Source: Blastomyces gilchristii SLH14081 (lineage: Eukaryota; Ascomycota; Eurotiomycetes; Onygenales; Ajellomycetaceae). Taken from it: a stretch of DNA of 64,000 nucleotides. The stretch lies in contig NW_003101681.1 of NCBI RefSeq assembly GCF_000003855.2, forward strand, positions 1,929,893 through 1,993,892. The letters are read 5' to 3'. This document shows, piece by piece, positions 1 to 11,679 of the stretch. A model generated the notes under the pieces. It had not been told where the DNA came from. It searched no databases and saw only the letters and a list, made by a program, of their open reading frames with translations. Within the stretch, counting starts at the first letter, position 1. Each line of letters starts with the position of its first letter. Position numbers and translations under genes: made by a program.

Positions 1-1870
1 ATGCTCTGACTTTCCAATCTTCAATTGATCTAACCATCCGCAGACAACAACGATTCGACGTATATGATAAATAAAAAAAACCCTGCCATTAGTCTCGGAC
101 ACGATGCGAGTTCATCCGCCAATTACCATGGCAGGTCGGGGGCAGCTCTTCATCCTGCAAGAGCCGTTTCAGGATATCGGGTTTTTGAAAACCCTTTTTA
201 TATATATTTTTGACTTCTAGAGCCTTTTGCTCTCAGATGCCGAAGAAAGGTTAATCCTCTGCCTCATGATCGCCATTATCGTTGCTTCCGGAGACTTAGC
301 GGCCGCAGCTTAAAGCTGTTCAGATACTCATAAATGAGTTTTTTTTTTGTGCGTTGTTCCGCGCTTGTCCTGAGACGAACATCCATGAATGAGGATAATA
401 CGGGAAACGCGCGAGGATGACAAGTTATGTTACAATGCATGACAGCGCAAGGGAGAGATGCACCAAGGGCAAATGACCGCGTATAGCGCTGTACGTTCGC
501 TCGGGCTTGCTTTGTTTCCCTCGTATGTATGGTAATATATGTAATATATGTACAGTACTTTACTCGGTCCTTACACTCTCGTTTTGATTGAACTGCAAGC
601 CATTGATCCCACCCCGGCTTGGGCTGCTGCAAGTCAGCATCTGTGATGGTCGAATAATTATTAGTGCTGGCATTGAGCTTGGCCGCTGATTGTGGGGTGG
701 GGGGTGGTGAGGACCAGACCTGAATCTTCCCTTCCTGCGGGGTGGGGCGATGAACTTTCGACGGATTCTCAGCTATCGAATTTTAGAGAGCCCCGCAAAG
801 AGATGAACCATCTCTCAAGTCGATCGACCATCGCATGCTGGCTAGCCAATAAGGCAATGATCCTCTTGCCTCTCTCGATCATGATATTTGAGCATCATTC
901 TCCAACGTTCGTGATTTGTTTAGGAGGGGATGGCCGCCGTAGAGAGGGATGGACGATCTGCAACACTGTTTGAAAAATCCCTGGTTTGAATTGATGACCA
1001 GAAGAATCCTGCCTGCAATGGCCGATAGATAGGGTGATGAAAGAAAACTACTGCGTAAATCCTAGGAAGTTCAGAATCAGGCTATCGAACCGAATGCCTC
1101 AAGGATACGTGGCCGTGTTCCTGGTATTTTCTCCTGGTTTCTACACCAGGGAGCTCCGGGGCAATGATCCTGCGATCGTCCGGGGAATGAGCGGAATCGT
1201 GCTCTGGCGTCTTGCGTGTTTACCACTAGATGGTTGCAATGTATGCACCAAAGGGCATCACACCGGGGTTAGCCGCATATCCATCTCCAGTCTACCTGGC
1301 TATTGAATTGTAATCCGTCTTTTCTGTGTGCGATTCCAACATAATGATGTTGGAAAAGGAATAGAGTTGAGATATCTCTACGGAGTACAGAGTAAAGTAA
1401 TGTGCAGACGATTCCGAGTTTTTTCCCGAGTTGACTCGGACTTGGTCCGCCAAGACCCCGACTCGGCATCGGTCTCCTTCTCGTATACGCAGTATGTTCG
1501 ACTCGGCTCGACTCGACTTGTCGGGATATTGAACCTGGCTCGAATACCTAGTGTTTCAAGTCGGGGGTAATCTGGATCCATCCGAGTCAAGGCTCCTCAA
1601 GTCATACCTCTCTAGCTCTTCCAACTTCGTTTTCAGTTGCTGAGCCATCATACCTCCCTACCCTACCATCCATCTCGAGATCGCATTCTATGTGTGCAAC
1701 GGAAATGGGGTCACCCAAGAGCTACCAGAGAGCTTGTTGCAGGCTTGTGATATAATATTCCTTTTGGGGAAAAAAAACGCTACTGGAAAGGAAAGGTTAC
1801 ATGAGATTGGGATACAAAAATCAATCCACTTCCATTTATTTTGAATCAAATCCCAATTTCGATGCCCTTT
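1..1870. other. Intergenic, no supported gene
   Basis: I see no convincing gene here. The open frames are short, overlap on both strands, and show no recognisable domain or splice pattern. Around 1,420-1,600 there is a cluster of related GACTCGG / CTCGACTCG motifs on both strands that gives fortuitous open frames; it could be an old repeat remnant. A T-rich tract lies near 335-350. Confidence 0.6.
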
Positions 1871-2113
1871 TCACTGCTTCGGGGTCTCCTTCCCGCCATC
1901 TACAAATGCTAACCTTTCCAACCGATCATTCTCCTTCCTAGCCTGCGCCCTCCGTTTTTCCTGCAAAAACTTGGCTTTGCCAGGCTGGATAAAAGTCATT
2001 CTCCGTAATATCAGCTATGATTGGAGCGAATATCGTGTCGTGCGCGTTTCGCTGATGAAAAATGTTGCTATCGTGATTGTTAGGTCCAGGGGTAGAGCGT
2101 TTCCATTGCGGCC
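1871..2113 (-). other. Possible 3' exon or small coding remnant
   Basis: On the minus strand two overlapping frames look more protein-like than the surroundings. One is a 42-codon frame from an ATG at 1,999 to TGA at 1,871, very rich in K, R, E and Q and coil-like. The other is a 58-codon open frame from about 2,112 to TAG at 1,938. A TAG acceptor near 2,114 and a GTGAGT donor at 2,210, only five bases after the stop of the upstream gene, could define an intron of about 95 bases. As the upstream frame already terminates, this would be a 3' UTR intron or an alternative exon. I cannot join it in frame to the neighbour. Only transcript data could settle which reading is used. Confidence 0.2.
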
Positions 2114-2215
2114 TATTTATTATTGCTAAGCTCAGGGAAGAACGAAGTTAGTCCCAAATCTGTCCAGATCTTAAAATCAAAGTCCATTTAAACTTGGATC
2201 AGACACTCACCAAAC

Positions 2216-2599
2216 TTAATTCTTAAATCCCCTGACACGACAATCTTCTATAGCCAGCTTTGCGTCCTCCAATTCCTCTCTCAGAATTTTCGCCCAATCT
2301 TGGAATTTCTCAATTTCTTGATAAGCACCGTCCAGCCGTTGCCTGACCCTCTCGACTTGTCGCAGTAATTCCGGATCCTGAGCGCCTTCAGCCACTTGCG
2401 CTACAACTTGCATGACAGCGTCATTGAGCTGGACGTCTTCAAAGAGCTCGATGGATATGTCCATAAGCTGAGAAATCTGGACTTGAAACTCCTTCATCTT
2501 AGCATACCAATCATCTAGCAGCTGGAGCATTTCTTCCTGAATTTTGAGTTGATTCGTCTTTGATTCCGGGAGTTCGCCGGCCATCTTTTCTCCTTTCAT
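2216..2599 (-). CDS. Small coiled-coil protein, unknown function
   Basis: A single open frame of 127 codons (122 if the second ATG, at 2,584 and followed by GCC, is used). I do not recognise the family. The protein is acidic and almost entirely helical in character: heptad-like Leu/Ile/Val spacing runs from about residue 18 to 115, with a Glu/Gln/Arg-rich second half (ELLRQVERVRQRL, then EEL and DAKLAIEDC). There is no signal peptide and no membrane segment. The size and composition resemble small scaffold subunits of kinetochore, tethering or mediator-type complexes, but nothing seen selects one. A GTGAGT donor lies five bases past the stop, so the transcript may carry a 3' UTR intron. Codon use and GC content match the host genes. 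It is probably a real gene because the frame is long, compositionally coherent and starts in reasonable context. Confidence 0.6.
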   Translation of the reverse strand: MKGEKMAGELPESKTNQLKIQEEMLQLLDDWYAKMKEFQVQISQLMDISIELFEDVQLNDAVMQVVAQVAEGAQDPELLRQVERVRQRLDGAYQEIEKFQDWAKILREELEDAKLAIEDCRVRGFKN

Positions 2600-5399
2600 T
2601 TGACTGCTATAGTTTTAGCTTCGCTTTTTCTATTTTGACATTATGGCCTGAATTGTATTACTGACCGATAGGGACTGGAAAGTTAACTGGTATTTGCAAG
2701 ATGTCCACAAGGAGAATCGCGAGTTAGAGAGGTTGCATTATCCGTGAGAATTCAGTTGCGAGTTCAAGAGCACGGAAAGACGTACTGATCTTTACTCTTT
2801 TTAGAGGGTCCATAGGCTGGGTGTTAGGCGGTAGTGTTATTCGAGCTGGAGTGCTACGTTCACTTTTTCTGTTTGAGGTTCATCACTTACATTCTCCTTG
2901 GGTGATTATTTGTTTACTCTGGAAGAATTGCCAGTATATGGATTCATCCTACGAGCTCAATATTGAACACTTTATCCGAAACCTAAAAGGATTCTGCACA
3001 TTGAATACTTGATGAGCATGTAACATATCGTAGCATTCTCCTTGAGTTAAGCTACTCCAATTGCTTTTTGTCGCGGCACACCTTTATTCATTGTTGATTT
3101 TTGCTTGCCACGCGATAGAGTGGGCCATATCCACAGATATTCCCCTTTCGTTTTTATCTTGAATCCTGCCCAAGCCTTTCGTGTACTGGGTGTGTGTTAC
3201 AGCTGTCTTGTCCCTGCGTCTCATCCTAGATGATTAATTGAGGTTAACCATGGATGCTGAAAGCCCTCAATATCAATCTCAAGTAAAACATGAAGTTTAT
3301 CATACTGTTTCTTATCCACGGGATTCAAAGCAGTCACTCTGATGGTTTGAAATATAAGGCGATTGTGGAAAAGAAATTAGAGGGACAATAGGAAGGACAA
3401 CAATGCAACCATAAACCTCAAGGAAAAAGTCACTTCAGCCCCTATACAGAGTACAGTGCCGTGCGAAAGCTGATGAACTCGATTTAATGGTGAAATTGCC
3501 CGCCTTTGTTATTCTCCTCTCGGACAACAAAAATTGTGATATCATCGCAAAGGCACATGTTAACAGTAGGGACGAACGGGTCTTCACTATTCCTCGCGGA
3601 ATATGTTTCATCTTCTTGTCCATCCTATTCATATCACTCGCACATCTGGAAGCTAGCTCAAGGAAACCGAAGCCCTGTCTTTTGTGTGTTCCAATACTTG
3701 GTTGAGACACCTTGCAGAACATTGGCTCCTTGTAATTGCCACGATTAAACATACTTGTTCACGAAGATCTACGTCCGGATATGTGCAGCGCTCTATTGCC
3801 CATGCTCTCTTCAATTTATCCAGATCGCCGTGCGTGATCCTCTTCATGAAGAAGTGCAACAGCAGATCCCCCCTAAGCAGCTGTCCCTAGTATCCGTTCT
3901 CTCGAAATGCAAAGAGAGTGGCATCGATATACTGCCATTGATTAGTGGGTTGACAGTACTTCGTGGCCTTGCACCTTTGACGCCTCGCAGCCTTCTGCTT
4001 TAACTCGCAAGGAATTCCCAGGCACCGTTATGTTCCGCTGACGTGCGATTACCGGTTTATCAGGAACAGACCTGGCAAAGAGCAACGAAGACTCTTCTCC
4101 AGGAGTGCTTCATTCTGCCCGTGGGTCTGGATGTTGTACCTGCAAGTGGCCTCGCGGAACCTAACTAACTTCGTCCCTTTTCAGGTATACACGATGCTCA
4201 CTGCTCCAATTTGCGAGTATATTGATCCCGGGTCACGATTCACACACTTTGACATCCAGGTAAAATATTTTCTCTTTCGTTTCGGCGGGGATTTCCTCCA
4301 GCGAAGTTAAGCAGAAACGAGACTCCCTTAGATTGGTAGGACTTGCATTATTCATGCCAGTAACTTGTATCCATGTCTATTTCGTCCAAGAATACCTCCT
4401 ACTTCCAAACCTAATGATCAAAAGCGAGTAGTCGGATTGCGAAATTTTCTCCTTGCCTGGGGAGGCAGCAATCTATTTGTCGCTTTCAGTTGGGGAGTGA
4501 GTTCGATTACATTTGCCCGCAGAGAACTCAATTGGGTGAACTCAATGCCCATAATTTAAGGGGCAATACAGAATGCAGCATCTCATACCTAAGTACGCTC
4601 CCCATATTCTGTCCCATTAATTAGCTGTGAGCTGAACAAATATGTAGGTAGTTTCAGAGAATCATCCGACCTATCTTGTTTCCTACAAGCAAATGTAGCT
4701 CTATACGCGATATAAGCCAGACCATCTTTTAATCAACCTGGGGAAGTGCGAAGAAGGATGGGCATATGGACAGGGGATATAGTTGCTTGCTGTACTCAGT
4801 TTTTATTTAGTATGATTCTAGAAGATATGGCTGTTATAGGGCAGTTCACAATCCAGGGGTACAATATAGCTCCCTGATTCACTGTTATTCAGCCAGCGAG
4901 TCAGTAAGGTAGATAGATACAACCTTGAATGACAATTCTGACATACCTAATGACCTCACATGCTCTCTTCCCTTGGTGAATATTGTTTGTATGACTGCGT
5001 GAACAAAACCCACGACGCGTCTATTCCTCCAGCGCGTGGCATGACCTCATTTGGTTTCCTTCTCCGATTCATAGCACAGGACACACACCTATATATATGC
5101 TTACCACACCCCAACCCATTCAGTTCCCTCACACCTACGCGTTCTCTCCCCCATACCGAACTGCTCAGTGCGGTCTCCTCCCACTAGATATCTCAGAAGA
5201 TACCATATCACTTTCAATTTGCATTTACACAAGCTCCGTCAGGGGACTCAGACTTCCTCGTAGCAGGCTTGCCAGCAAACCAACAAACTCCCCTCCAAAG
5301 GCCCTAGGAGGCTGATATTCCCTTCCCTCCCCAGCCTGTGTGGAAAGGGGAGGATATCGGGAGTATATATATCTATACCATGCGACCCTGGGAAATATA
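2600..5399. other. Long intergenic region
   Basis: There are 2.8 kb without a gene I can support. Several overlapping frames between 3,435 and 4,003 lie on both strands and lack domain support. A stretch near 3,800-3,870 reads like a scrap of a cytochrome P450 (LHEEVQQQI, reminiscent of the I-K helix region) but no haem-binding Cys motif follows in any frame. From about 5,080 to 5,340 the plus strand becomes pyrimidine-rich and CA-rich, typical of a fungal core promoter and 5' UTR for the gene starting at 5,400. Confidence 0.5.
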
Positions 5400-6883
5400 A
5401 TGGGACCAAACTATGTAGCCTACCAAGTCCACGACGCTCCATATTCCTATGGGGCCGATTGCTCAGGGATGGCAATGGCAAGCCCAGAATATGAGCATCA
5501 GTTCTGCAGCCTGGTAGGTTTTGAATGCAGGAAAACTCCACCAGAAACTGCATATGCTTCATTGGAGGAAAGCGGAAAGTTGGAACAAGAGCAAACTAAC
5601 AGGTTCGTCTCTCCATCCTTCTCAGCGGAGTCATACAGGGAGACCTCGTCTGGAGATAGATGTGGAACCAGTTGATCTTGAAATGTCTCTGGATATAGAG
5701 GAGCAGGTAGGTTGACCATACGCGAATATTACGCGGTATATCACTTGATAAGGACGGATGACTAACTACTCCTGCGAGGCTGAGAAATAGGCAGCTTTGT
5801 CTGCGCAGCGAGAAAGGGATGAAAGGAGATGCAGGGAAGGTAGGAATGGTGTATGCGAGGTATTTATTCCTCGTAGTTTACCTTGAGGCGGACTCTCAAG
5901 AGTATGAGAATTAGAATTAAAGTGAGAGGAGACTTGCACAGAGAAGGGTATGCTGACAGAACCCTCAGGAACACGGGGGTCATCAGATGCCGCCAGTGGT
6001 TTACTCTGATGGGTACCACGGCCCTGATGTACCCCTCGGATGCCCCATATCCCAAAACACGAACAGAAACAGTGAAACCCCGCAACATATTCGCGTAGAA
6101 GAACAATGCGGGCCTAATCAAAAGGCGCCGGAGGTGGAAATGGACTTCAGGCCCTGCGCGGATGACAAAGACGAACCATGCGAACACGAACATAGCTACA
6201 TGCACATCCACACCGGTGATCGAGTACTAACGCTGAGAATACCATATTTAGGTCCAGTGGGCTGGACTGTCCCTGCCCGGGACGGTCCACAAACCACCAG
6301 GCCATTTCTCATTTACCAGGATCCCACAGCTGGCTACCGGTCACCGCCCCCGCCACCAACAGCAAAGAGGCCAATTGGTGAACGCGTTCATTTGCTGGCA
6401 AGCGACGACAAGGAGAATGTAGCTGAGGACATGGATGAGAATGAGGAAGAAGGGAATATACCCGATCACGACGCTTCTTATGTGGAGGATAATATGGTTG
6501 CTGAGGCGGAGAGTATCGTCGAGCTTGCCGCGATGAACAATGGGTGGGATTTATGGACGTTGAGGAATAGACCACAACATCTAAGCTTGAGTCAGGGAGG
6601 GCCTGGGTATGGGCATGGGCATGACCTAGATCATCAGTACGGGCATGGACATGGACTCCAGCACAATCCGCAGCAGGATGATGAACCCGAGATAGAGTAC
6701 AATGTCGCTGTTGGCGGGTCATTGGAGGCGAGTCCGGTGCGGTCTCAGCGAGCGCACTCGAATTCCATTGTTATTGTTAGTCCTCCACGGAGAGCTAGCC
6801 GTTTGGATGACGGGAATGCTGGAAACGCGCCCTCCGTGAGATGGAATGGATCGCCAAGGGCAGGGTCGTCGTTGTTTTTCTGA
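5400..6883 (+). CDS. Low-complexity acidic, His/Gly-rich protein (4 exons)
   Basis: Proposed exons are 5,400-5,513, 5,626-5,706, 5,795-5,839 and 5,969-6,883, giving 384 residues. Both of the first two introns begin GTAGGT and contain a CTAAC branch site (5,596 and 5,762); the third begins GTAGGA with CTGAC near 5,953. All junctions are phase 0. The first ATG at 5,400 follows a pyrimidine-rich leader. The product has no recognised domain. It contains a Pro run at about residues 195-200, an acidic patch with a KEN tripeptide (SDDKENVAEDMDENEEE) that could be a degradation box, and a GHGHDLDHQYGHGHGL-type His/Gly repeat. Ser/Arg-rich segments (SPVRSQRAHS, SPPRRASR) near the end look like phosphorylation sites. 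It is probably an intrinsically disordered nuclear or regulatory protein. Exon 3 is small and its borders are the least certain; the acceptor of the last exon could also be at 5,986. Confidence 0.55.
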
Positions 6884-8639
6884 AAAAGTGAACAAGCGGC
6901 AAGGTTAACTAACTACCCTGCGTTTTTCATTTTCCGTTCAATTTCCCCTCGTCGTATGCACTTCTCTCCCTTTCCAGTTCTCGTTTTCCAACCAACAACC
7001 GTTGATACGATGGGATATTCGGCTGCACGCCGCGCCGGATCATTCCTGAATAGAGAGCAGTGGCTTCTTGGCGGCGGCATCAGCGCATCCCAGGGGACCA
7101 TATCGAGCGCCAGGAGCGGGAAGCAAGCAGATCATCCTTGTCGTGTTCACCTCACATCACGACAAGCATGAGGAAGACAGGCAAGGCAGCCTTGCAGAGT
7201 TAAATACTCGGTAAAATGTTAAGAATATTATGGGCTTGATCGAATATAGAATAATGCTAATATTAGATAATTATTAATAATTAACTATCGTATAGTTAGT
7301 TATACAACAATATAAACAGTGGAACGTCCATCGTTGAACATTCAAACTCATTTAGGAGGGCAACGATGGGAGAAAATAATGAGGTCAGCTACTAGTGCGG
7401 TCAGTTGATGTGTAACTATAACCTGCCTGCCTGCCTGCACGGGCAGGGGCCAGGGGCGAGCCAGGGGGGGCGAGCCAGGCCAGGGAGCTCTCGAGTTTCT
7501 CGATGCATAGTTCCCCAGCCGCAAATGTTTAAAAGCCACGCCTAAGGATCAAAATATGAAAATAAACCTCGCTTTCCTCTTATCTTGCTATATTTCTGTT
7601 TTTCTTTAAGAAAAATTTCGAAAAAAGCATCGAGCGTATCAGCTTCTTTACATTTGGTTATGTTCGTTAAAGATTGAGTCAAGGCCATGACAAAAAGGAA
7701 AAAGAGCAATGAAACAGAGAAATGAAATGCAGTTGCACAAGTATCTATCTGTCCAATGCATGACAATATATGTGTGCGTGTGCTTCGGGTACCTGCATGA
7801 ATATTGAGTCGAAAAGGGGGCCTGGTCCCTCTGATGTTTCCCCGAAAGAGGCTTTTACAGAAAAGGAAGAGGTGTCCAATATATATATAAGGGTTATTTT
7901 TTTATATATATTTTTTTTATATTTTTTTTTTCTTAAAAAAATCAATCCCTCACAAAACAAATGTCCCCAGATATATACATAAAAACAGGAGTTTGATTGA
8001 ACTGGTATCATTTTGCTAATATAATTCAGGACTAGATCTCCACGGCGACTCGACACTGGGGAGGGAACTACACAACTAAAATTCAACAAAACCATGGGAA
8101 AATTCGACAAGCCGAAAAGAAGGTTGAAGGGGGAAATTCCTTCCCTTGAAGAAGAATACTAAAACAAAATGAAAGAAAATGATGAAAAAAAAAACAAAAA
8201 AAAAACAGCAGTTTGATAAAGCGAAGGGGTATTTCGATTCAGCAAAACGAGCCTCTCATACCAACCAACCAACCGCGCACTTCCCCCAATATATCCTGCC
8301 TGTTCCGTCGAACTGGCACAAAATAAGTTTTTAGAAACCCATCATATCGTCCTTCATACATACTCCCACCAGTTTTCATCCAATTATGATTAAATCGTAT
8401 TATCGGAAAATAATAATACCTCGTGGGATGAGCAAACACAGCTGCTCGTTATAATTACCACAAACCAGAGCTTCTCATTCAAACCTACCGCATCGCCAGG
8501 GCACTGCATGGCATGTTTCCACCTCCCATCGTCCGCGATCACACCAAAGCGACAGAGGGGAACTTAAAACCTAGAGGCGATGGTAGAAACAAGTAAAAAA
8601 AAAGAAAGAACGACAGGAGAAGAAAAAAAAAAAAGAAAA
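6884..8639. other. Intergenic with simple repeats
   Basis: No gene is supported. The region holds an AT-rich patch at 7,200-7,310, then a GC-rich low-complexity patch at 7,420-7,490 with CCTG repeats and two copies of a GGGGCGAGCCAGG unit. A T/A microsatellite lies at 7,880-7,945 and A-rich tracts at 8,185-8,215 and 8,595-8,638. The last tract is the 3' flank of the minus-strand gene that ends at 8,640, so its transcript would carry a long U-rich stretch just after the stop. Confidence 0.6.
7420..7490. repeat. GC-rich minisatellite patch
   Basis: CCTG tandem units followed by an inverted GCACGGGCAGG and two copies of GGGGCGAGCCAGG. The first part can fold on itself because CCTGCC pairs with GGCAGG. 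It stands out sharply from the AT-rich sequence about 100 bases upstream. No coding potential is seen. Confidence 0.5.
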
Positions 8640-11600
8640 TTAATAATGAATCGGCTCCTCATAAATCGGCGGCCTCCCCTTCTCCTCATTCCACGTAATC
8701 TTATTCTTCTCGTCAATCGTCGCATCCTCATCGGTAATCGCAATCACCTTGGACGTATGCGCTACCTCCTGCCTACTCACTCCACCCGCGTCGCGCGGAA
8801 TCCACAACAACGGCGGCTGCGAGCCGACAGAAGGGTGGAAATACGCATTTTGCTCTATTTCGAGGGTATATGAGATATCTCCGAAATCCTTGGGGACGAG
8901 CTTGCGTAGAGTCTCGTAGTTGGCATATTTGTCTGGGCGCAGGAATTTGCCGATGATGCCTTGTGGTTTCAGAGGCAGGAGGTCGGCTGGGTTGGATATG
9001 CCCTTTTCGGCATCTCCACCCTCTGCACCATTGGTGGATGGCCCGACGCCGTTCTTTTCTCCTGGCTCACTGCCATCTTGAGGGGAGCCGTCTCGGGCGA
9101 GCAGATCCTGTTCTTCAGCTTCGAGGTTCCGGGGCAGGTACTTGAGCAATGGGGTGACGGCCGCATTAAGTGAGAGGTGGTAGATAACGACGAAGACGAG
9201 GAAGATGATCATGAGGATTAAGGGGCCGAGAGCGCTCTTGTCGCTGCCGGTGCTGATGGCGAAGAGCCCGATCAGGCAGAGAATGAGGAGGTAGCAGCCT
9301 ACGGCTGTTTGTTGGAGGGCGCGTGGGTAAATCATGCCCTTGGTGTCGATGTTGCTGTTAGTGACGTATAGCATGTTGTAACGATATGCGACGTAGAAGA
9401 GGAACAGGCCAATAGTTGCGAAGCCAAGGACCAAGGGGGCAATCGCGCCGTAAGTAATGGCTGAAAGAGAGGAGAAATCAGTATGGAGTTATGGTTTGAT
9501 AGCAAGGGGAATGGGTGTTACGTACCAATCACGCAAAGATTGGTCAGAACGGGAAGGACAGTTCCCCAGCCCAGTCCAGACAGGGTTGACCACCGTTTGT
9601 ACATTTTTCGGGGAGTGTTATCAAAGAGCTTGCCCAAGATCTTGGATACAATCAAGCCTACGATCTGGAGCAGAGCACCCGCACTGAAGGTTAGACCCTG
9701 GAGAATGAAGTACGCAATATAGAAGTTAGACGCTTTTGGGATATTCTGAGCGAGGAGTGTAGCTGCGCTCTGAGGATTTTGAATAATTTTCTCCACGACG
9801 CTGGAGGCGGCGGAAGACAACGTCGTAACGAGGAACACCTGGACAACCTGGAATCCGAAATAAAAGTTTTGGGTCCTGAGCTCAGCAGCGGCTGTGGTTG
9901 GGCAACCACCAAGTCTTGCCATTACTGCAAATTGGGAAGAGGTAGAAGCGATTAGCTCAGAGCGCGATTTACTAGGCTCGGAAAACAACACTTACATCGA
10001 AGGATGATGGGTAGGAGAGCCATGAGAACTGCGAGCAGCACGGCAGGGAGGAGGGCAGTGATAAGACCCAAGATGACCGGAGGGCAATCGTTGATGAATC
10101 TGAGGAATGGAACTTTCTCTGTCAGGAAGTTGATGTTCGAGATCGCACCGACAACGGCAACGGGAATCGCCCAGAAGATGATCAGAGCCACAACGGCACC
10201 GATGGTGGCAGCATTTCTGATAATGAGCTCCCACCACTTAATCCTCAAATTCGACCAGATGATATCATTAGGGTTAAGACCAATGTATCGTGGAGCCATG
10301 TGGAGGGGTTGGTTATGAGCAACTGGAGTGATCGCATTAGTAAGTGTACCCCCTAATGACTATTTTTTGGACATAGAGAGCAAGTTTTACATACCCATTT
10401 GATATGCCGACTGAGCTTCATTTTGGGTGTAAAACTCAACAAATATCGCCGATATCTTGGCAGCGTCACCAGCACGATGTTTCGCCTGGAGAGCTTCAAT
10501 TTCCGGATTCAAGCGCTCGATCTCAGTTCTTGACCAGTTGATGGTATCGACCTTTTTACCGATGACTGGTTTGAGTTTATGGGTAGGTCTATCGGAAGGT
10601 TTGATCCAGCGAGAAGCCACTGAGCCCGATTCTCCCTGAGCTTCATCGCTAGTGGGATTATCTGTGTCATGGTTTTCTTCGTCAGCTGGCTTAGCCTTAA
10701 GCGACTTGATGCGCGCGACATTGGCCAATTTAATCAGCTTCGTTTCAGCACCCTCAAGGCGGAACGCAGTTTTGTCTCTTGCTTCGACCAAGTCCGCCAA
10801 TTCCTTGGTGTCAGTTGGGATCCAAACGTTTTTCACTTTATCATTGCCATAGATACGTCGAATTTTTTCTTCATTTAGGTATTCCCGAGGGACGGAAGTG
10901 AAGAGAACGGTCTTCGAAGAGATACGAGAAGCATAGAGAGGGGAGAAGAAGTATGCCTGACGCAAGTTGATGAAAAAGAGCATTTCACGTGTGATCATGA
11001 AGAAAACAAAACCTATGCATGATATGTGATATTAGCATTTGGGTTTACTTTCTAACCACCCAAAACAAACTACAATGATTTTTGGGAAAAACAGGAACCT
11101 ACCAACGAATATCCAAGCCACAAAAGTATGTGCATAGAATCTATTCAGGTTGTTTTTCACATTCCCAAAAGTGAGAAGATCCAATTGCTCCATTCCCCCA
11201 CCGCCAGTGGCATTGACGGGGAAGAGGATTGGCCAGGTGATAAGGCAGCCGACCAAGCAGATGGTCGTCGCAATCTTCAGGTAACGAAGAAGGAGATAGG
11301 CATCGAGGGAGTGATGTCGCAGCACGTATTCATCGGACAACTTGGCCATTGAAGTTATCCAGCCGAAGATTCCTGGCTCTGGCGCTGGAGTGCGCTCCTG
11401 CTCCCGCAGCGAGCCAATATAGGTTCTCGGGGCATATTGACGACGTTGGCTTTGACGGAGAATGATGAAGACCAATACCATGGCCCCCGAGATGATGAGG
11501 GTGGGGACCAAGGTCGAGACAAGCCCGGAGGCGGAGTTGGAAGTGGACTTGGGATCCTCGTCCTTGCGAGCGGAGAGATGAGATATATGTTAGTCGACGA

Positions 11601-11679
11601 AGCCAAAGCAGGCTCAACACAGCTCTGCTTCAGGAGCGGAGACATTGAGAACGAAACTGGGATGTTTATTGCTTACCAT
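8640..11679 (-). CDS. CSC1/OSCA/TMEM63 (DUF221) membrane channel
   Basis: Exons on the minus strand: 11,679-11,677, 11,562-11,103, 11,012-10,395, 10,322-9,996, 9,924-9,526 and 9,460-8,640. The sum is 2,628 bases, 875 residues plus stop, with every junction in phase. Known role of the family: hyperosmolality- or stretch-gated, calcium-permeable channel in plasma or internal membranes (RSN1/CSC1 group). Seen here: an N-terminal hydrophobic segment (TLVPTLIISGAMVLVFIIL, about residues 18-36) followed by the typical RQSQRRQYAPRTY; two further membrane spans; a cytosolic loop domain in exon 3 to early exon 4 (about residues 200-390) that starts FTSVPREY; then the multi-span core with GLNPNDIIWSNL, ELRTQNFYF, QVFLVTTLSSAAS and the ITYGAIAPLVLGFA segment. 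The C-terminal tail is charged and cytosolic. Exon 1 contributes only the start codon, ATG immediately followed by a GTAAGC donor. The acceptor before exon 2 is AAG, less usual, with GACTAAC upstream. Confidence 0.9.

Noticed and set aside
3750..4560. Cytochrome P450-like scraps (LHEEVQQQI and a Gly-rich stretch near 4,460)
   Set aside because: No haem-binding Cys signature, no ExxR motif and no consistent frame; similarity is too short to call even a pseudogene.
5987..5989. ATG as the start of the 298-codon frame
   Set aside because: Three upstream exons with good donors, branch sites and matching phase extend the protein to an ATG at 5,400.
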